This document shows positions 1 through 8,433 of a stretch of 64,000 bases of DNA, one piece after another. Origin of the DNA: Pasteurella sp049941595 (GTDB lineage Bacteria; Pseudomonadota; Gammaproteobacteria; Enterobacterales; Pasteurellaceae); contig JBNFNA010000004.1 of NCBI GenBank assembly GCA_049941595.1, forward strand, positions 1 to 64,000, read 5' to 3'. Each line of letters opens with the position of its first letter. Position 1 is the stretch's first letter. The notes under the pieces were generated by a model. The model was not told the origin of the DNA and ran no database searches. It saw only the letters and a program-made list of their open reading frames with translations. Both the position numbers and the translations under genes were made by a program.

Positions 1-747
1 GTGAGCCGTGTGCCAACAACTGAACCTGTTTATGCAGATTTACAATTCAATCAAACGAAAGGTAAAAATACGCATAAAGCATCAGGTGAAGTTGTGTATG
101 ACGAGGTGAAAACTCAAGCTAAAGCGAAACCAAAAGCACCGAAAAAAGCTGAGAAGCCTAAAGTAGCACCAAGAGCTAAGCAACAATTAGATAGCGGGAT
201 TATTCCTGACTCACAACTGAAAACCAGAAGTGACAAAATTGTTGACCAAGTGAGCCGTGTGCCAACAACTGAACCGGTTTATGCAGATTTACAATTCAAT
301 CAAGCGAAAGGTAAAAATACGCATAAAGCATCAGGTGAAGTGGTGTATGACGAGGTGAAAACTCAAGCTAAAGCGAAACCAAAAGCACCGAGAAAAGCTG
401 AGAAGCCTAAAGTAGCACCAAGAGCTAAGCAACAATTAGATAGCGGGATTATTCCTGACTCACAACTGAAAACCAGAAGTGACAAAATTGTTGACCAAGT
501 GAGCCGTGTGCCAACAACTGAACCTGTTTATGCAGATTTACAATTCAATCAAACGAAAGGTAAAAATACGCATAAAGCATCAGGTGAAGTTGTGTATGAC
601 GAGGTGAAAACTCAAGCTAAAGCGAAACCAAAAGCGCCGACAAAAGCTGAGAAACCTAAAACAGCTCAAAAACCTAAACAACAATTAGATAAAGGAATTA
701 TTCCTGATTCACAACTGAAAACCAGAAGTGACAAGATTGTTGACCAG
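1..747 (+). repeat. Three tandem 249-bp units (83 codons each)
   Basis: Units start at 1, 250 and 499, and a diverged partial unit starts at 748. Units 1 and 2 differ at about four bases in 249. Unit 3 matches unit 1 at its start but diverges in the Lys/Pro stretch (about 635-700). The length is a multiple of three, so copy-number change keeps the frame. Confidence 0.95.
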
Positions 748-915
748 GTAAGCCGAGTGCCAAACACTGAGCCAGTTTATGCGGATCTACAATTCCCTAA
801 ACAAGGCACAGCGAAAAAAGTAACTTCTTCTCAAGAAACTATCTATGAAGAAGTAGGTAAAAAAACGCAGGAAGAGCCTATTTATCAAAACGTGATTAGA
901 AGACACGCTAAATAA
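1..915 (+). CDS. C-terminal part of a repeat protein with EPIYA-like tyrosine motifs (5' truncated)
   Basis: The reading frame is open from base 1, so the gene starts outside the window; only its last 304 codons are here. The visible part is three units of 83 residues plus a partial fourth and a short tail. Each unit carries EPVYADL (Tyr at about 11, 94, 177 and 260) and the three complete units also carry VVYDEV (Tyr at about 33, 116 and 199). The tail adds TIYEEV (Tyr282) and EEPIYQNV (Tyr295). Stretches rich in Lys, Ala and Pro separate the motifs, which suggests an extended, disordered region. EPIYA-type motifs mark bacterial effectors phosphorylated by host Src/Abl kinases (CagA, Bep proteins, H. 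ducreyi LspA). No membrane segment, beta-barrel or RTX repeat is seen. A host-facing effector or surface-protein tail is inferred; the N-terminal domains and export route are unknown. Confidence 0.8.
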   Translation: MSRVPTTEPVYADLQFNQTKGKNTHKASGEVVYDEVKTQAKAKPKAPKKAEKPKVAPRAKQQLDSGIIPDSQLKTRSDKIVDQVSRVPTTEPVYADLQFNQAKGKNTHKASGEVVYDEVKTQAKAKPKAPRKAEKPKVAPRAKQQLDSGIIPDSQLKTRSDKIVDQVSRVPTTEPVYADLQFNQTKGKNTHKASGEVVYDEVKTQAKAKPKAPTKAEKPKTAQKPKQQLDKGIIPDSQLKTRSDKIVDQVSRVPNTEPVYADLQFPKQGTAKKVTSSQETIYEEVGKKTQEEPIYQNVIRRHAK

Positions 916-942
916 ATAGAATCTGACTAAGATGAAAAATCA

Positions 943-973
943 TAGGGTTCCGTAAATGGAACCCTATTTTTTT
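943..973 (+). terminator. Rho-independent terminator of the EPIYA-like gene
   Basis: Nine-base arms (943-951 and 958-966) close a 6-base loop, followed by seven T. Confidence 0.9.
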
Positions 974-1029
974 ATATTGAAATAAGTAGGGGAGTAGAGA
1001 AGGATTATCTAGGATAAATTAAGCATATA

Positions 1030-1066
1030 AAAAAGCCCGTATCTTGATTAGAGATACAGGCTTTTA
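1030..1066 (-). terminator. Terminator of the lepA-lepB-rnc-era operon
   Basis: Arms AAAAGCCxGTATCT and AGATACxGGCTTTT surround a short loop. On the minus strand the hairpin is followed by a T-run. It lies between the convergent EPIYA-like gene and era and may work in both directions. Confidence 0.85.
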
Positions 1067-1089
1067 TTTATTTTCTTTATAGAAAGTGT

Positions 1090-2010
1090 TTATTCGTCCA
1101 TATAGCCTAAGCTACGTAATGCACGCTCGTCATCAGCCCAGCCAGATTTCACTTTCACCCATAATTCGAGGTGAACTTTGTTATCAAACAAGCGTTCCAT
1201 ATCTGAACGTGCTTCAATACCGATTTGTTTGATTTTCTGACCTTTATTACCGATAACCATTTTCTTCTGGCCTTCACGTTCAACAAGAATTAATCCGTTG
1301 ATTTCGTAAGTACCACGTTCATTTAGCTTAAACTGTTCTATTTCTACTGTCACAGAATATGGCAACTCATCACCTGTAAAACGCATTAATTTTTCACGAA
1401 TGATTTCAGATGCCATAAAACGCTGTGAGCGGTCAGTCACATATTCCTCAGGGAAGTGGTGAATACCTTCACGCAATGAATTACGCACGATTTTCTCTAA
1501 TTCATCAACGTTTTTACCGCCTTGTGCTGAAATTGGCACTACGTGAGCAAAGTCAAATTTGCTTGAAAGATCTGTAATAAATGGCAACATTTCTTCTTTG
1601 TTTTTGATGTTGTCAATTTTATTGATCGCAAGAACAACGGGGGCTTTGGCTGCACGCAGTTTATTGAGTACCATTTCATCATCTTCGTTCCAATGTGTGC
1701 CGTCGACGACAAAAATGATTAAATCAACATCGCCGATTGCACTGCTTGCTGCACGGTTCATCAAACGGTTAATCGCACGTTTTTCTTCAATGTGTAATCC
1801 CGGTGTGTCCACATAAACCGCTTGATAAGGCCCTTCTGTATGAATACCTACGATACGATGGCGAGTAGTTTGTGCTTTGCGAGAGGTGATCGAGATTTTT
1901 TGCCCTAAAATTTTATTTAATAGGGTGGATTTTCCCACATTAGGACGACCTACAATAGCAATAAAGCCACAGTAAGTTTTGGCGTTGTCCGCCGTGTTCA
2001 TTTCATTCAT
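1090..2010 (-). CDS. era: GTPase Era
   Basis: Essential GTPase that binds the 3' end of 16S rRNA and helps 30S subunit maturation. The 306 residues match the family length of about 300. Seen: P-loop GRPNVGKST near residue 22, a switch II DTPGLH motif, NKID for guanine recognition, and a C-terminal KH domain with GNKGQKIKQIG. The start ATG overlaps the rnc stop as ATGA, so translation is probably coupled. It is the last gene of lepA-lepB-rnc-era, an order shared with H. influenzae and enterobacteria. A second Met at codon 4 is an alternative start. Confidence 0.97.
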   Translation of the reverse strand: MNEMNTADNAKTYCGFIAIVGRPNVGKSTLLNKILGQKISITSRKAQTTRHRIVGIHTEGPYQAVYVDTPGLHIEEKRAINRLMNRAASSAIGDVDLIIFVVDGTHWNEDDEMVLNKLRAAKAPVVLAINKIDNIKNKEEMLPFITDLSSKFDFAHVVPISAQGGKNVDELEKIVRNSLREGIHHFPEEYVTDRSQRFMASEIIREKLMRFTGDELPYSVTVEIEQFKLNERGTYEINGLILVEREGQKKMVIGNKGQKIKQIGIEARSDMERLFDNKVHLELWVKVKSGWADDERALRSLGYMDE

Positions 2011-2684
2011 TTGTTTTCCAATTCTTGTAAGATTTTTTCCGCTGCAGCTTGTTCTGCTTTGCGGCGACTGGCACCAATACCGATAAAAGTGCGGTCAATA
2101 TTTTTCACATAACATTCAACGGTAAACGTTTGGCAATGTGCTTCCCCTTTAATATCAACTACATTGTAGCTGGGGAGGGGGAAACGTTTACCTTGTAAAT
2201 ATTCTTGCAAACGAGTTTTAGGATCTTTCTGATTATCACCTGGTTTAATTTCTTCTAATAAGCCTTTATACCAATGACAAACGGTCTCGCTTGCTTGTGG
2301 TAAATTGCTATCAAGCGATATTGCGCCGATGATTGCTTCGACACAGTCAGCTAAAATAGATTCGCGACGAAATCCACCGCTCTTTAATTCGCCTGGACCT
2401 AGTAATAAATAATCACCGAGCTCAAACTCTCTGGCTAAAATGGCGAGGGTAGGTTCACGCACTAGCGTTGCACGCATACGGCTCAATTCACCTTCATTAC
2501 ATTTGGGGAACTGATGATACAGCGCTTCTGCGATAGTCAGATTTAAAATCGCATCGCCTAAAAACTCTAGGCGTTCGTTATGCTTTACAGAGGCACTACG
2601 GTGAGTGAGTGCCTGTTCTAACAAAGAAACTTGGTTAAATGTATAACCAAGTTTACGTTGTAAGCGTTCTAAATTTTTATTCAT
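2007..2684 (-). CDS. rnc: Ribonuclease III
   Basis: Double-strand-specific endoribonuclease for rRNA processing and mRNA decay. At 225 residues it has the usual length. The N-terminal catalytic domain contains the family signature NERLEFLGDAIL (about residues 36-47), with the acidic residues that bind Mg2+, and a second acidic site near DCVEAIIGAI. A C-terminal dsRNA-binding domain starts around DPKTRLQEYL. It lies 6 bp after lepB and overlaps era by 4 bp. Confidence 0.97.
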   Translation of the reverse strand: MNKNLERLQRKLGYTFNQVSLLEQALTHRSASVKHNERLEFLGDAILNLTIAEALYHQFPKCNEGELSRMRATLVREPTLAILAREFELGDYLLLGPGELKSGGFRRESILADCVEAIIGAISLDSNLPQASETVCHWYKGLLEEIKPGDNQKDPKTRLQEYLQGKRFPLPSYNVVDIKGEAHCQTFTVECYVKNIDRTFIGIGASRRKAEQAAAEKILQELENK

Positions 2685-2690
2685 TAATCA

Positions 2691-3713
2691 CTACTTAATT
2701 TCAGTAAATAGTCGATCAAAGCGAATTCCAGTTGGCCATTGATCTTGTTTTTTGTCTAAACTTAGCCAAATATAAGTCGCTTTACCAACAATATTTTTTT
2801 CAGGTACGAATCCCCAAAAACGACTGTCTTCACTATTGTTTCGGTTATCACCCATTACAAAATATTCCCCTTCAGGCACAACCCATTCAGTTACATAATT
2901 ATTTTGTGAGCGATACGCTTTGTAGCGGAAACTTTCCGAAATAGGTTCTGGGTACCAGTGAATTTGGTGTGAAACATCGCCTGTTTCGGTTGATTCTAAT
3001 GGTGAAGGACCATATAAATATTCACCCTTATGATCACGTCCCACGAGGAATCTAAACTCGTGATTTTCTGATGGTTCAGTGTAGCTAAAGTCTTTTTGTA
3101 CGCAGTTTTCTGTACATTCTTTACCATCTTTACCATAGATAATACTTAATCGACGAGTATATTCGTTGTAGTACACTTTATCGCCAGGCGCACCCACAAC
3201 ACGTTTGATGTAATCCACGTTTGGTTGTGTCGGTGCTTTAAATACCACAATATCACCACGTTCAGGTTTACCTGTTTCGATAATGGTATTTTGGAATACA
3301 GGATCTTTAACGCCGTAAGCGTATTTTTTCACTACAAGGAAATCACCGATGCGTAATGTTGGTTCCATTGATGGTGAAGGAATTTGGAACGGCTCAAATA
3401 AAAACGAACGCAAGATCAACACAAAAGCTAACACAGGGAACAGTGAAGATAAAAACTCTGAACCTTCTGAAATCGGCTCGATTTGTGCTTTTTCTTCTGC
3501 TGTTAATGTTTTACCTGAGCGTTGTTCGGCTCGAGCAATCTGTCTTGCACGTTTTGGCAAGACAGAAAAGCGGTGGTAGCACCATAGTGCACCAGAAACT
3601 ACGGTTAAAATTATCAATAAAATTGAAAATGTGTTTGGCAGTGCAAAATAGTCTAGTACTTTCCACAAACCAAAACAAACCGCCAATAAGATGAGGAGGA
3701 ATACGTTCGACAT
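2691..3713 (-). CDS. lepB: Signal peptidase I
   Basis: Inner-membrane Ser/Lys protease that removes signal peptides from Sec- and Tat-exported proteins. 340 residues. Two N-terminal membrane segments (about 3-22 and 26-46) are followed by a cytoplasmic loop and a third hydrophobic stretch, then the periplasmic catalytic domain. The catalytic Ser is in PSPSMEPTL, the Lys in YIKRVVGAPGD, and the conserved GDNRNNSEDSR box is present. The gene follows lepA by 10 bp in the same operon. Confidence 0.97.
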   Translation of the reverse strand: MSNVFLLILLAVCFGLWKVLDYFALPNTFSILLIILTVVSGALWCYHRFSVLPKRARQIARAEQRSGKTLTAEEKAQIEPISEGSEFLSSLFPVLAFVLILRSFLFEPFQIPSPSMEPTLRIGDFLVVKKYAYGVKDPVFQNTIIETGKPERGDIVVFKAPTQPNVDYIKRVVGAPGDKVYYNEYTRRLSIIYGKDGKECTENCVQKDFSYTEPSENHEFRFLVGRDHKGEYLYGPSPLESTETGDVSHQIHWYPEPISESFRYKAYRSQNNYVTEWVVPEGEYFVMGDNRNNSEDSRFWGFVPEKNIVGKATYIWLSLDKKQDQWPTGIRFDRLFTEIK

Positions 3714-3723
3714 AGTGCGTTCC

Positions 3724-5520
3724 TTATTTATCCTTACCTACGTGTAAAATCGCTAAGAAAGCCTCTTGTGGTACTTCAACGTTACCTAAAGACTTCATAC
3801 GTTTTTTACCTTCCTTCTGTTTCTGTAAGAGTTTTTTCTTACGGCTTACGTCACCACCATAACATTTTGCTAATACGTTCTTACGTAATTGTTTTACGGT
3901 TGAACGTGCAATAATGTGGTTACCAATTGCCGCCTGAATGGCAATATCGAATTGTTGACGTGGAATTAATTCACGCATTTTTTCCACTAATTCACGGCCA
4001 CGATAAGGCGCATTGTCTTTGTGAACGATTAACGCAAGGGCATCAACACGTTCGCCGTTAATCATAATATCAACACGCACCATATCTGCCGCTTGGAAGC
4101 GTTTGAAACCGTAATCTAGTGAGGCATAACCACGAGAGGTTGATTTTAAGCGGTCGAAGAAATCAAGAACCACTTCACCCATTGGAATTTCATAAGTTAA
4201 CGCCACTTGGTTGCCGTGATATACCATATTCGTTTGTACACCGCGTTTTTCCACACAAAGTGTAATCACGTTACCTAAGTAGGTTTGTGGTAATAACATA
4301 TTACATTCTGCAATCGGTTCACGAATTTCCGCAATGTTATTTAACGGTGGAAGTTTTGAAGGGCTGTCCACATAAATCACTTCACCATCGGTTTTTTCTA
4401 CTTCGTAAACTACGGTTGGGGCAGTGGTAATCAAATCAAGATCGTATTCACGTTCTAAACGCTCTTGAATGATTTCCATATGTAAAAGACCTAAGAAACC
4501 ACAACGGAAACCGAAACCAAGTGCGGTTGAGTTTTCTGGTTCATAGAACAAGGACGCATCGTTCAGGCTCAATTTGCCTAATGCATCACGGAAAGCTTCA
4601 TAGTCGTCTGAACTGATCGGGAATAAGCCCGCATAAACCTGTGGTTTAACTTTTTTAAAGCCAGGTAATACAGACGATGCAGGATTGTTGTGTAATGTAA
4701 GCGTATCACCTACTGGCGCGCCTAAAATATCTTTAATTGCACAAACAACCCAACCTACTTCGCCACAATTTAACACTGTGGTATCCACTTGTTTTGGGGT
4801 GAAAATACCAAGGCGATCAACGTTGTAAGATTGCCCCGTTGACATTACTTTGATCTTATCGCCTTTGCGTAAAGTACCATTTTTGATACGCACTAAAGAC
4901 ACTACGCCTAAGTAGTTGTCGAACCAAGAGTCGATGATTAATGCCTGTAATGGTGCGTTTGGATCGCCTTCGGGTGCCGGGATTTTATGGACGATTTCTT
5001 CTAATACATCTTCAATACCAAGCCCTGTTTTTGCTGAACAACGTACCGCTTCCATTGCATCAATGCCGACAATATCTTCGATTTCTTCGGCAACACGCTC
5101 AGGATCTGCCGCAGGTAAGTCAATTTTGTTTAAAATAGGTACTACTTCAAGGTTCATTTCGATTGCAGTATAGCAGTTTGCAAGGGTTTGTGCTTCTACA
5201 CCTTGTCCAGCATCTACAACCAATAATGCCCCTTCACAAGCTGCTAATGAACGAGATACCTCATAAGAGAAGTCAACGTGTCCTGGCGTATCAATGAAGT
5301 TTAATTGATAAGTTTCGCCATCTTTTGCTGTGTAGTTTAAAGTTACGCTTTGCGCTTTGATTGTGATACCGCGCTCACGCTCAAGATCCATCGAGTCAAG
5401 TACTTGTGCTTCCATTTCACGATCAGATAAACCACCACAGGTTTGTATTAAACGGTCTGATAATGTGGATTTACCGTGGTCAATGTGCGCAATAATAGAA
5501 AAGTTACGTATATTCTTCAT
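3724..5520 (-). CDS. lepA: Elongation factor 4 (LepA), ribosomal back-translocase GTPase
   Basis: Translational GTPase that remodels stalled or mistranslocated ribosomes and affects 30S biogenesis. 598 residues, the normal length. Seen: P-loop AHIDHGKST at the N-terminus, the DTPGHVDF switch II box, NKIDLP, EF-G-like domains, and the LepA-specific lysine-rich C-terminus (SRKKKLLQKQKEGKKRMK). It is the first gene of the lepA-lepB-rnc-era operon, so the promoter should lie in the 150 bp upstream. Confidence 0.97.
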   Translation of the reverse strand: MKNIRNFSIIAHIDHGKSTLSDRLIQTCGGLSDREMEAQVLDSMDLERERGITIKAQSVTLNYTAKDGETYQLNFIDTPGHVDFSYEVSRSLAACEGALLVVDAGQGVEAQTLANCYTAIEMNLEVVPILNKIDLPAADPERVAEEIEDIVGIDAMEAVRCSAKTGLGIEDVLEEIVHKIPAPEGDPNAPLQALIIDSWFDNYLGVVSLVRIKNGTLRKGDKIKVMSTGQSYNVDRLGIFTPKQVDTTVLNCGEVGWVVCAIKDILGAPVGDTLTLHNNPASSVLPGFKKVKPQVYAGLFPISSDDYEAFRDALGKLSLNDASLFYEPENSTALGFGFRCGFLGLLHMEIIQERLEREYDLDLITTAPTVVYEVEKTDGEVIYVDSPSKLPPLNNIAEIREPIAECNMLLPQTYLGNVITLCVEKRGVQTNMVYHGNQVALTYEIPMGEVVLDFFDRLKSTSRGYASLDYGFKRFQAADMVRVDIMINGERVDALALIVHKDNAPYRGRELVEKMRELIPRQQFDIAIQAAIGNHIIARSTVKQLRKNVLAKCYGGDVSRKKKLLQKQKEGKKRMKSLGNVEVPQEAFLAILHVGKDK

Positions 5521-5671
5521 ATTAAAAAATCAATTTATGTATAAAAATTCGATAAAGTTAAACTGGAAGATTTTACCTGAATATTATGCTATTCGCTAGC
5601 AATAGCTGAGAAGTGCGGTTAAATATTCTGAAATTCTTTCTAAGGGGAGAGTATTAAAGTGGCGTTTATAT

Positions 5672-5705
5672 AAAAAAACGCCCTAACCTAAAAGGTAAGG
5701 GCGCG
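5672..5705 (-). terminator. Terminator downstream of grcA
   Basis: On the minus strand, 11-base arms (one mismatch) built on CGCCCTTACC are followed by a run of T. It separates grcA from lepA. Confidence 0.85.
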
Positions 5706-5731
5706 ATCCTCAATGGAAAGGAAATGAAAAA

Positions 5732-6115
5732 TTATAAACTTTCAGTGAAAGTACGTGTGATTACATCACGTTGTTGTTCTGGCGTTAATGAGTTGAAACG
5801 TACTGCGTAACCAGAAACACGGATAGTTAATTGTGGGTATTTTTCAGGGTGTTTTACCGCATCTTCTAATGTTTCACGACGTAATACGTTCACGTTTAAG
5901 TGTTGACCACCTTCCACTTTGACAGTTGGAGCAACGTCAACCGGTAATTCACGATACTCGATTTGACCTAATTCATTTACTGCAACGATTTGATCTTCAA
6001 CGAATTCGCCTTTAGCACATAAACAACGTGCTTCACCTTTTTCGCTATCTAATAACCAGAATGAGTTAAGTAAGTTGTCATTAGCTGCTTGAGTAATTTG
6101 AATACCTTTAATCAT
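5732..6115 (-). CDS. grcA: Autonomous glycyl radical cofactor GrcA (YfiD)
   Basis: Small stand-in for the C-terminus of pyruvate formate-lyase: when oxygen cleaves PflB at its radical glycine, GrcA supplies a new glycyl radical domain. 127 residues. The last ~60 residues are almost the same as those of the PflB encoded at 14783-17107, including the RVSGYAVRF box with the radical Gly and the VITRTFT ending. The N-terminal half is unrelated to PflB. It stands alone, with its own terminator and two FNR-like sites upstream, so oxygen-limited expression is expected. Confidence 0.96.
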   Translation of the reverse strand: MIKGIQITQAANDNLLNSFWLLDSEKGEARCLCAKGEFVEDQIVAVNELGQIEYRELPVDVAPTVKVEGGQHLNVNVLRRETLEDAVKHPEKYPQLTIRVSGYAVRFNSLTPEQQRDVITRTFTESL

Positions 6116-6198
6116 TGTATGCCTCCTAATTTGGCGATTTGTTAATCAGTTTGAATTGTACAGAATTTTATCAAATATTTTGATGATTTCAAATTCTT

Positions 6199-6212
6199 TT
6201 GACATAGACCAA
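6199..6212 (-). promoter_or_regulatory. FNR-like site, proximal to grcA
   Basis: TTGACATAGACCAA against the FNR consensus TTGAT-N4-ATCAA. It is centred about 90 bp upstream of the grcA start, and an AT-rich -10-like TAAAAT (minus strand, 6165-6170) follows at a distance compatible with class II activation. Confidence 0.6.
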
Positions 6213-6240
6213 GGTGTTTTTATCAGTTAATTTTCAAAAT

Positions 6241-6254
6241 TTGACATAAATCAA
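6241..6254 (-). promoter_or_regulatory. FNR-like site, distal to grcA
   Basis: TTGACATAAATCAA differs from the FNR consensus at one base. It lies exactly 42 bp (four helical turns) upstream of the proximal site. E. coli yfiD also carries two FNR sites, the distal one lowering expression. It could also influence divergent ung. Confidence 0.7.
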
Positions 6255-6404
6255 ATTTATTGGTTAAGTGTATGGTTTAAATAAACTTTTATTTAACAAA
6301 ACGGAAACAAAAATTTAACATTTAAGTAAGGAGAGCGATCAATCTAACTATCAATTTTGTGAGAGGTTATTTATAATCTGCATTTCAGTCGAGAGGAGAA
6401 TAAA

Positions 6405-7073
6405 ATGAAGACGTGGAAAGATGTGATTGGGATAGAAAAAGAGCAACCTTATTTTAAACATATTCTCGCACAAGTCCATCAAGCACGAGCTTCTGGAGCT
6501 GTGGTTTATCCGCCTGCGAATGAAGTATTTAGTGCTTTCCAACTGACTGAATTTGATCAAGTTAAAGTGGTCATTTTAGGTCAAGATCCTTATCACGGCC
6601 CAAATCAAGCGCACGGGTTAGCCTTTTCTGTTAAACCAGGTATTCAGCCACCGCCTTCTTTAATGAATATGTATAAAGAATTAACTCAAGATATAGAAGG
6701 GTTTCAAATACCAAATCACGGCTATTTAGTACCTTGGGCAAAACAAGGCGTTTTAATGCTTAACACGGTGTTAACGGTTGAACAAGGTAAGGCACATTCA
6801 CACGCTAATTTCGGTTGGGAAACTTTTACTGATAAAGTGATTGCGGCATTGAATGAGCAACGTGAGAGAATTGTCTTTTTATTGTGGGGGAGCCACGCAC
6901 AGAAAAAAGGGCAATTTATTGATCGTAATAAGCATTGCGTGTTGACCGCGCCTCATCCATCACCATTATCGGCACATCGTGGTTTTTTAGGCTGCCACCA
7001 TTTTTCAAAAGCCAATCAGTACCTTATCGAGCAAGGTTTATCACCAATTCAGTGGCAATTAGCCTCAATTTAA
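6405..7073 (+). CDS. ung: Uracil-DNA glycosylase
   Basis: Removes uracil from DNA in base-excision repair. 222 residues, typical for family 1. Catalytic box GQDPYHGPNQAHGLAFSV has the Asp and the Tyr that blocks the 5-methyl group. The C-terminal HPSPLSAHRG loop carries the catalytic His and inserts into the minor groove. The start is set by a strong AGGAG ribosome site 7-8 bases upstream. yaaA follows after 15 bp, so the two are probably co-transcribed. Confidence 0.97.
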   Translation: MKTWKDVIGIEKEQPYFKHILAQVHQARASGAVVYPPANEVFSAFQLTEFDQVKVVILGQDPYHGPNQAHGLAFSVKPGIQPPPSLMNMYKELTQDIEGFQIPNHGYLVPWAKQGVLMLNTVLTVEQGKAHSHANFGWETFTDKVIAALNEQRERIVFLLWGSHAQKKGQFIDRNKHCVLTAPHPSPLSAHRGFLGCHHFSKANQYLIEQGLSPIQWQLASI

Positions 7074-7088
7074 TAGGGAAAGACGATT

Positions 7089-7865
7089 ATGTTAGCGATT
7101 ATTTCACCTGCAAAAACCTTAGATTTTGAAAGTGCGGTGCCAAAATTTGAATTTTCTCAACCGCACCTAACCGATTACAGCGAACAATTAATTGAGGTTT
7201 GTCGCCAGCTTTCACCTGCAGATATCGGCTCTTTAATGTCAATTAGCGATAAGCTCGCAGGCTTAAATTTTGCACGCTTCGCAGAATGGCAAAAAGCACA
7301 CAATGAACAAAATTCACGCGCTGCAATTTATGCCTTTAAAGGGGATGTTTACACGGGATTAGAAGTGGAAACTTTATCGCAAGAGGATGTCCTTTTTGCA
7401 CAGCAACATTTGCGTATGCTTTCAGGTTTATATGGTTTGCTTAAACCATTAGATTTAATGCAGCCTTACCGTCTTGAAATGGGCACGAAATTAACTAATC
7501 CAAAAGGCAAAGATCTTTATACGTTTTGGGGCAATGTCATTACGGATACATTACAAAAAGCCATTGATGCACAAGGCGATAATGTATTAGTGAATTTAGC
7601 TTCTGATGAATATTATAAATCCGTTAAAGAAAGCCAATTGAATGCGACTATTATTAAGCCTGTCTTTTTAGATAATAAAAACGGCAAATATAAAGTGATT
7701 AGCTTTTATGCGAAAAAAGCGCGTGGTTTAATGTGCCGTTACATTATTCAAAATCGTTTAACCAATGTGGAACAATTAAAAGAGTTTGATTTAGGTGGCT
7801 ACTGGTTTGATGCAACAAGCTCAACGGCAACAGAATTTGTATTTAAACGTGACTTGGCGGAATAA
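7089..7865 (+). CDS. yaaA: Peroxide stress protein YaaA
   Basis: UPF0246/DUF328 family. In E. coli YaaA lowers free intracellular iron during hydrogen peroxide stress and binds DNA through a helix-hairpin-helix-like fold. 258 residues, normal length. Family hallmarks are the N-terminal MLAIISPAKTLDF and the LVNLASDEYYKSV and VISFYAKKARG blocks. It is followed after 1 bp by a lipoprotein gene and then fieF, giving a group with an iron-related theme. Confidence 0.93.
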   Translation: MLAIISPAKTLDFESAVPKFEFSQPHLTDYSEQLIEVCRQLSPADIGSLMSISDKLAGLNFARFAEWQKAHNEQNSRAAIYAFKGDVYTGLEVETLSQEDVLFAQQHLRMLSGLYGLLKPLDLMQPYRLEMGTKLTNPKGKDLYTFWGNVITDTLQKAIDAQGDNVLVNLASDEYYKSVKESQLNATIIKPVFLDNKNGKYKVISFYAKKARGLMCRYIIQNRLTNVEQLKEFDLGGYWFDATSSTATEFVFKRDLAE

Positions 7866-7866
7866 G

Positions 7867-8433
7867 ATGAAAAAAATTAGCTTTATTTTGACCGCACTTT
7901 TGACTTTGTTATTGAGTGCTTGTGTGTCGCCACCAAAACTGTCTGCGCCAGAAAAAATTGAGCATAAAAAGCACACCTATTTTCTTGCCGGTCAGCAAGA
8001 TCTTGGCCCTATGGCACGTTTTTTCTATTTGGAAAAAAAAGACAGTTTAGAAAACTGGAAAAGTGCGGTGGAATTATTACACGATCGCAATTATATGCAG
8101 CAAAGTTTGGCAGATCGCATTGCATTGCGTAAGCGTGTTTATAGCAACACTGGCGTGAAACATTTTAAATTCCAAGAAAAAAATGATACTTTATATGCTT
8201 TTGTTATTTATGAACCTACTGTTAAAAATAATGATTGGCAGGTAGATGTCGCAAAAGGCAAAAATATGCTGAATTGTGGTTTCGTGCAGTATCAATATTC
8301 TTTGAAAGTCCCGAAAACCAAGAAAATTCGTAATATGAGTAATGAAAAAGTCGTACGTTATTTGAAAAAATATGTTGCGGAAAAGGAACTTAAACAACTG
8401 CGTAAACTTGATTGGACTTGGGGTTGTCAATAA
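7867..8433 (+). CDS. Putative lipoprotein, function unknown
   Basis: 188 residues from ATG 7867, which lies 1 base after the yaaA stop. The N-terminus is a lipoprotein signal: MKK, a hydrophobic stretch, then lipobox LLSAC with the modified Cys near residue 19. The mature part is basic and rich in Lys and Tyr with no recognised domain. An upstream in-frame extension is open but would run into yaaA and spoil the signal peptide. Its stop overlaps the fieF start as TAATG, so it sits in a yaaA-lipoprotein-fieF chain. A Haemophilus-type uptake signal lies inside the gene near 8060. Confidence 0.8.
   Translation: MKKISFILTALLTLLLSACVSPPKLSAPEKIEHKKHTYFLAGQQDLGPMARFFYLEKKDSLENWKSAVELLHDRNYMQQSLADRIALRKRVYSNTGVKHFKFQEKNDTLYAFVIYEPTVKNNDWQVDVAKGKNMLNCGFVQYQYSLKVPKTKKIRNMSNEKVVRYLKKYVAEKELKQLRKLDWTWGCQ

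Noticed and set aside
1..915. EPIYA-like protein as the cargo of the type I secretion system at 46.6-51.4 kb
   Set aside because: Its C-terminus lacks RTX repeats and a type I export signal, and it is 46 kb away; nothing links them.
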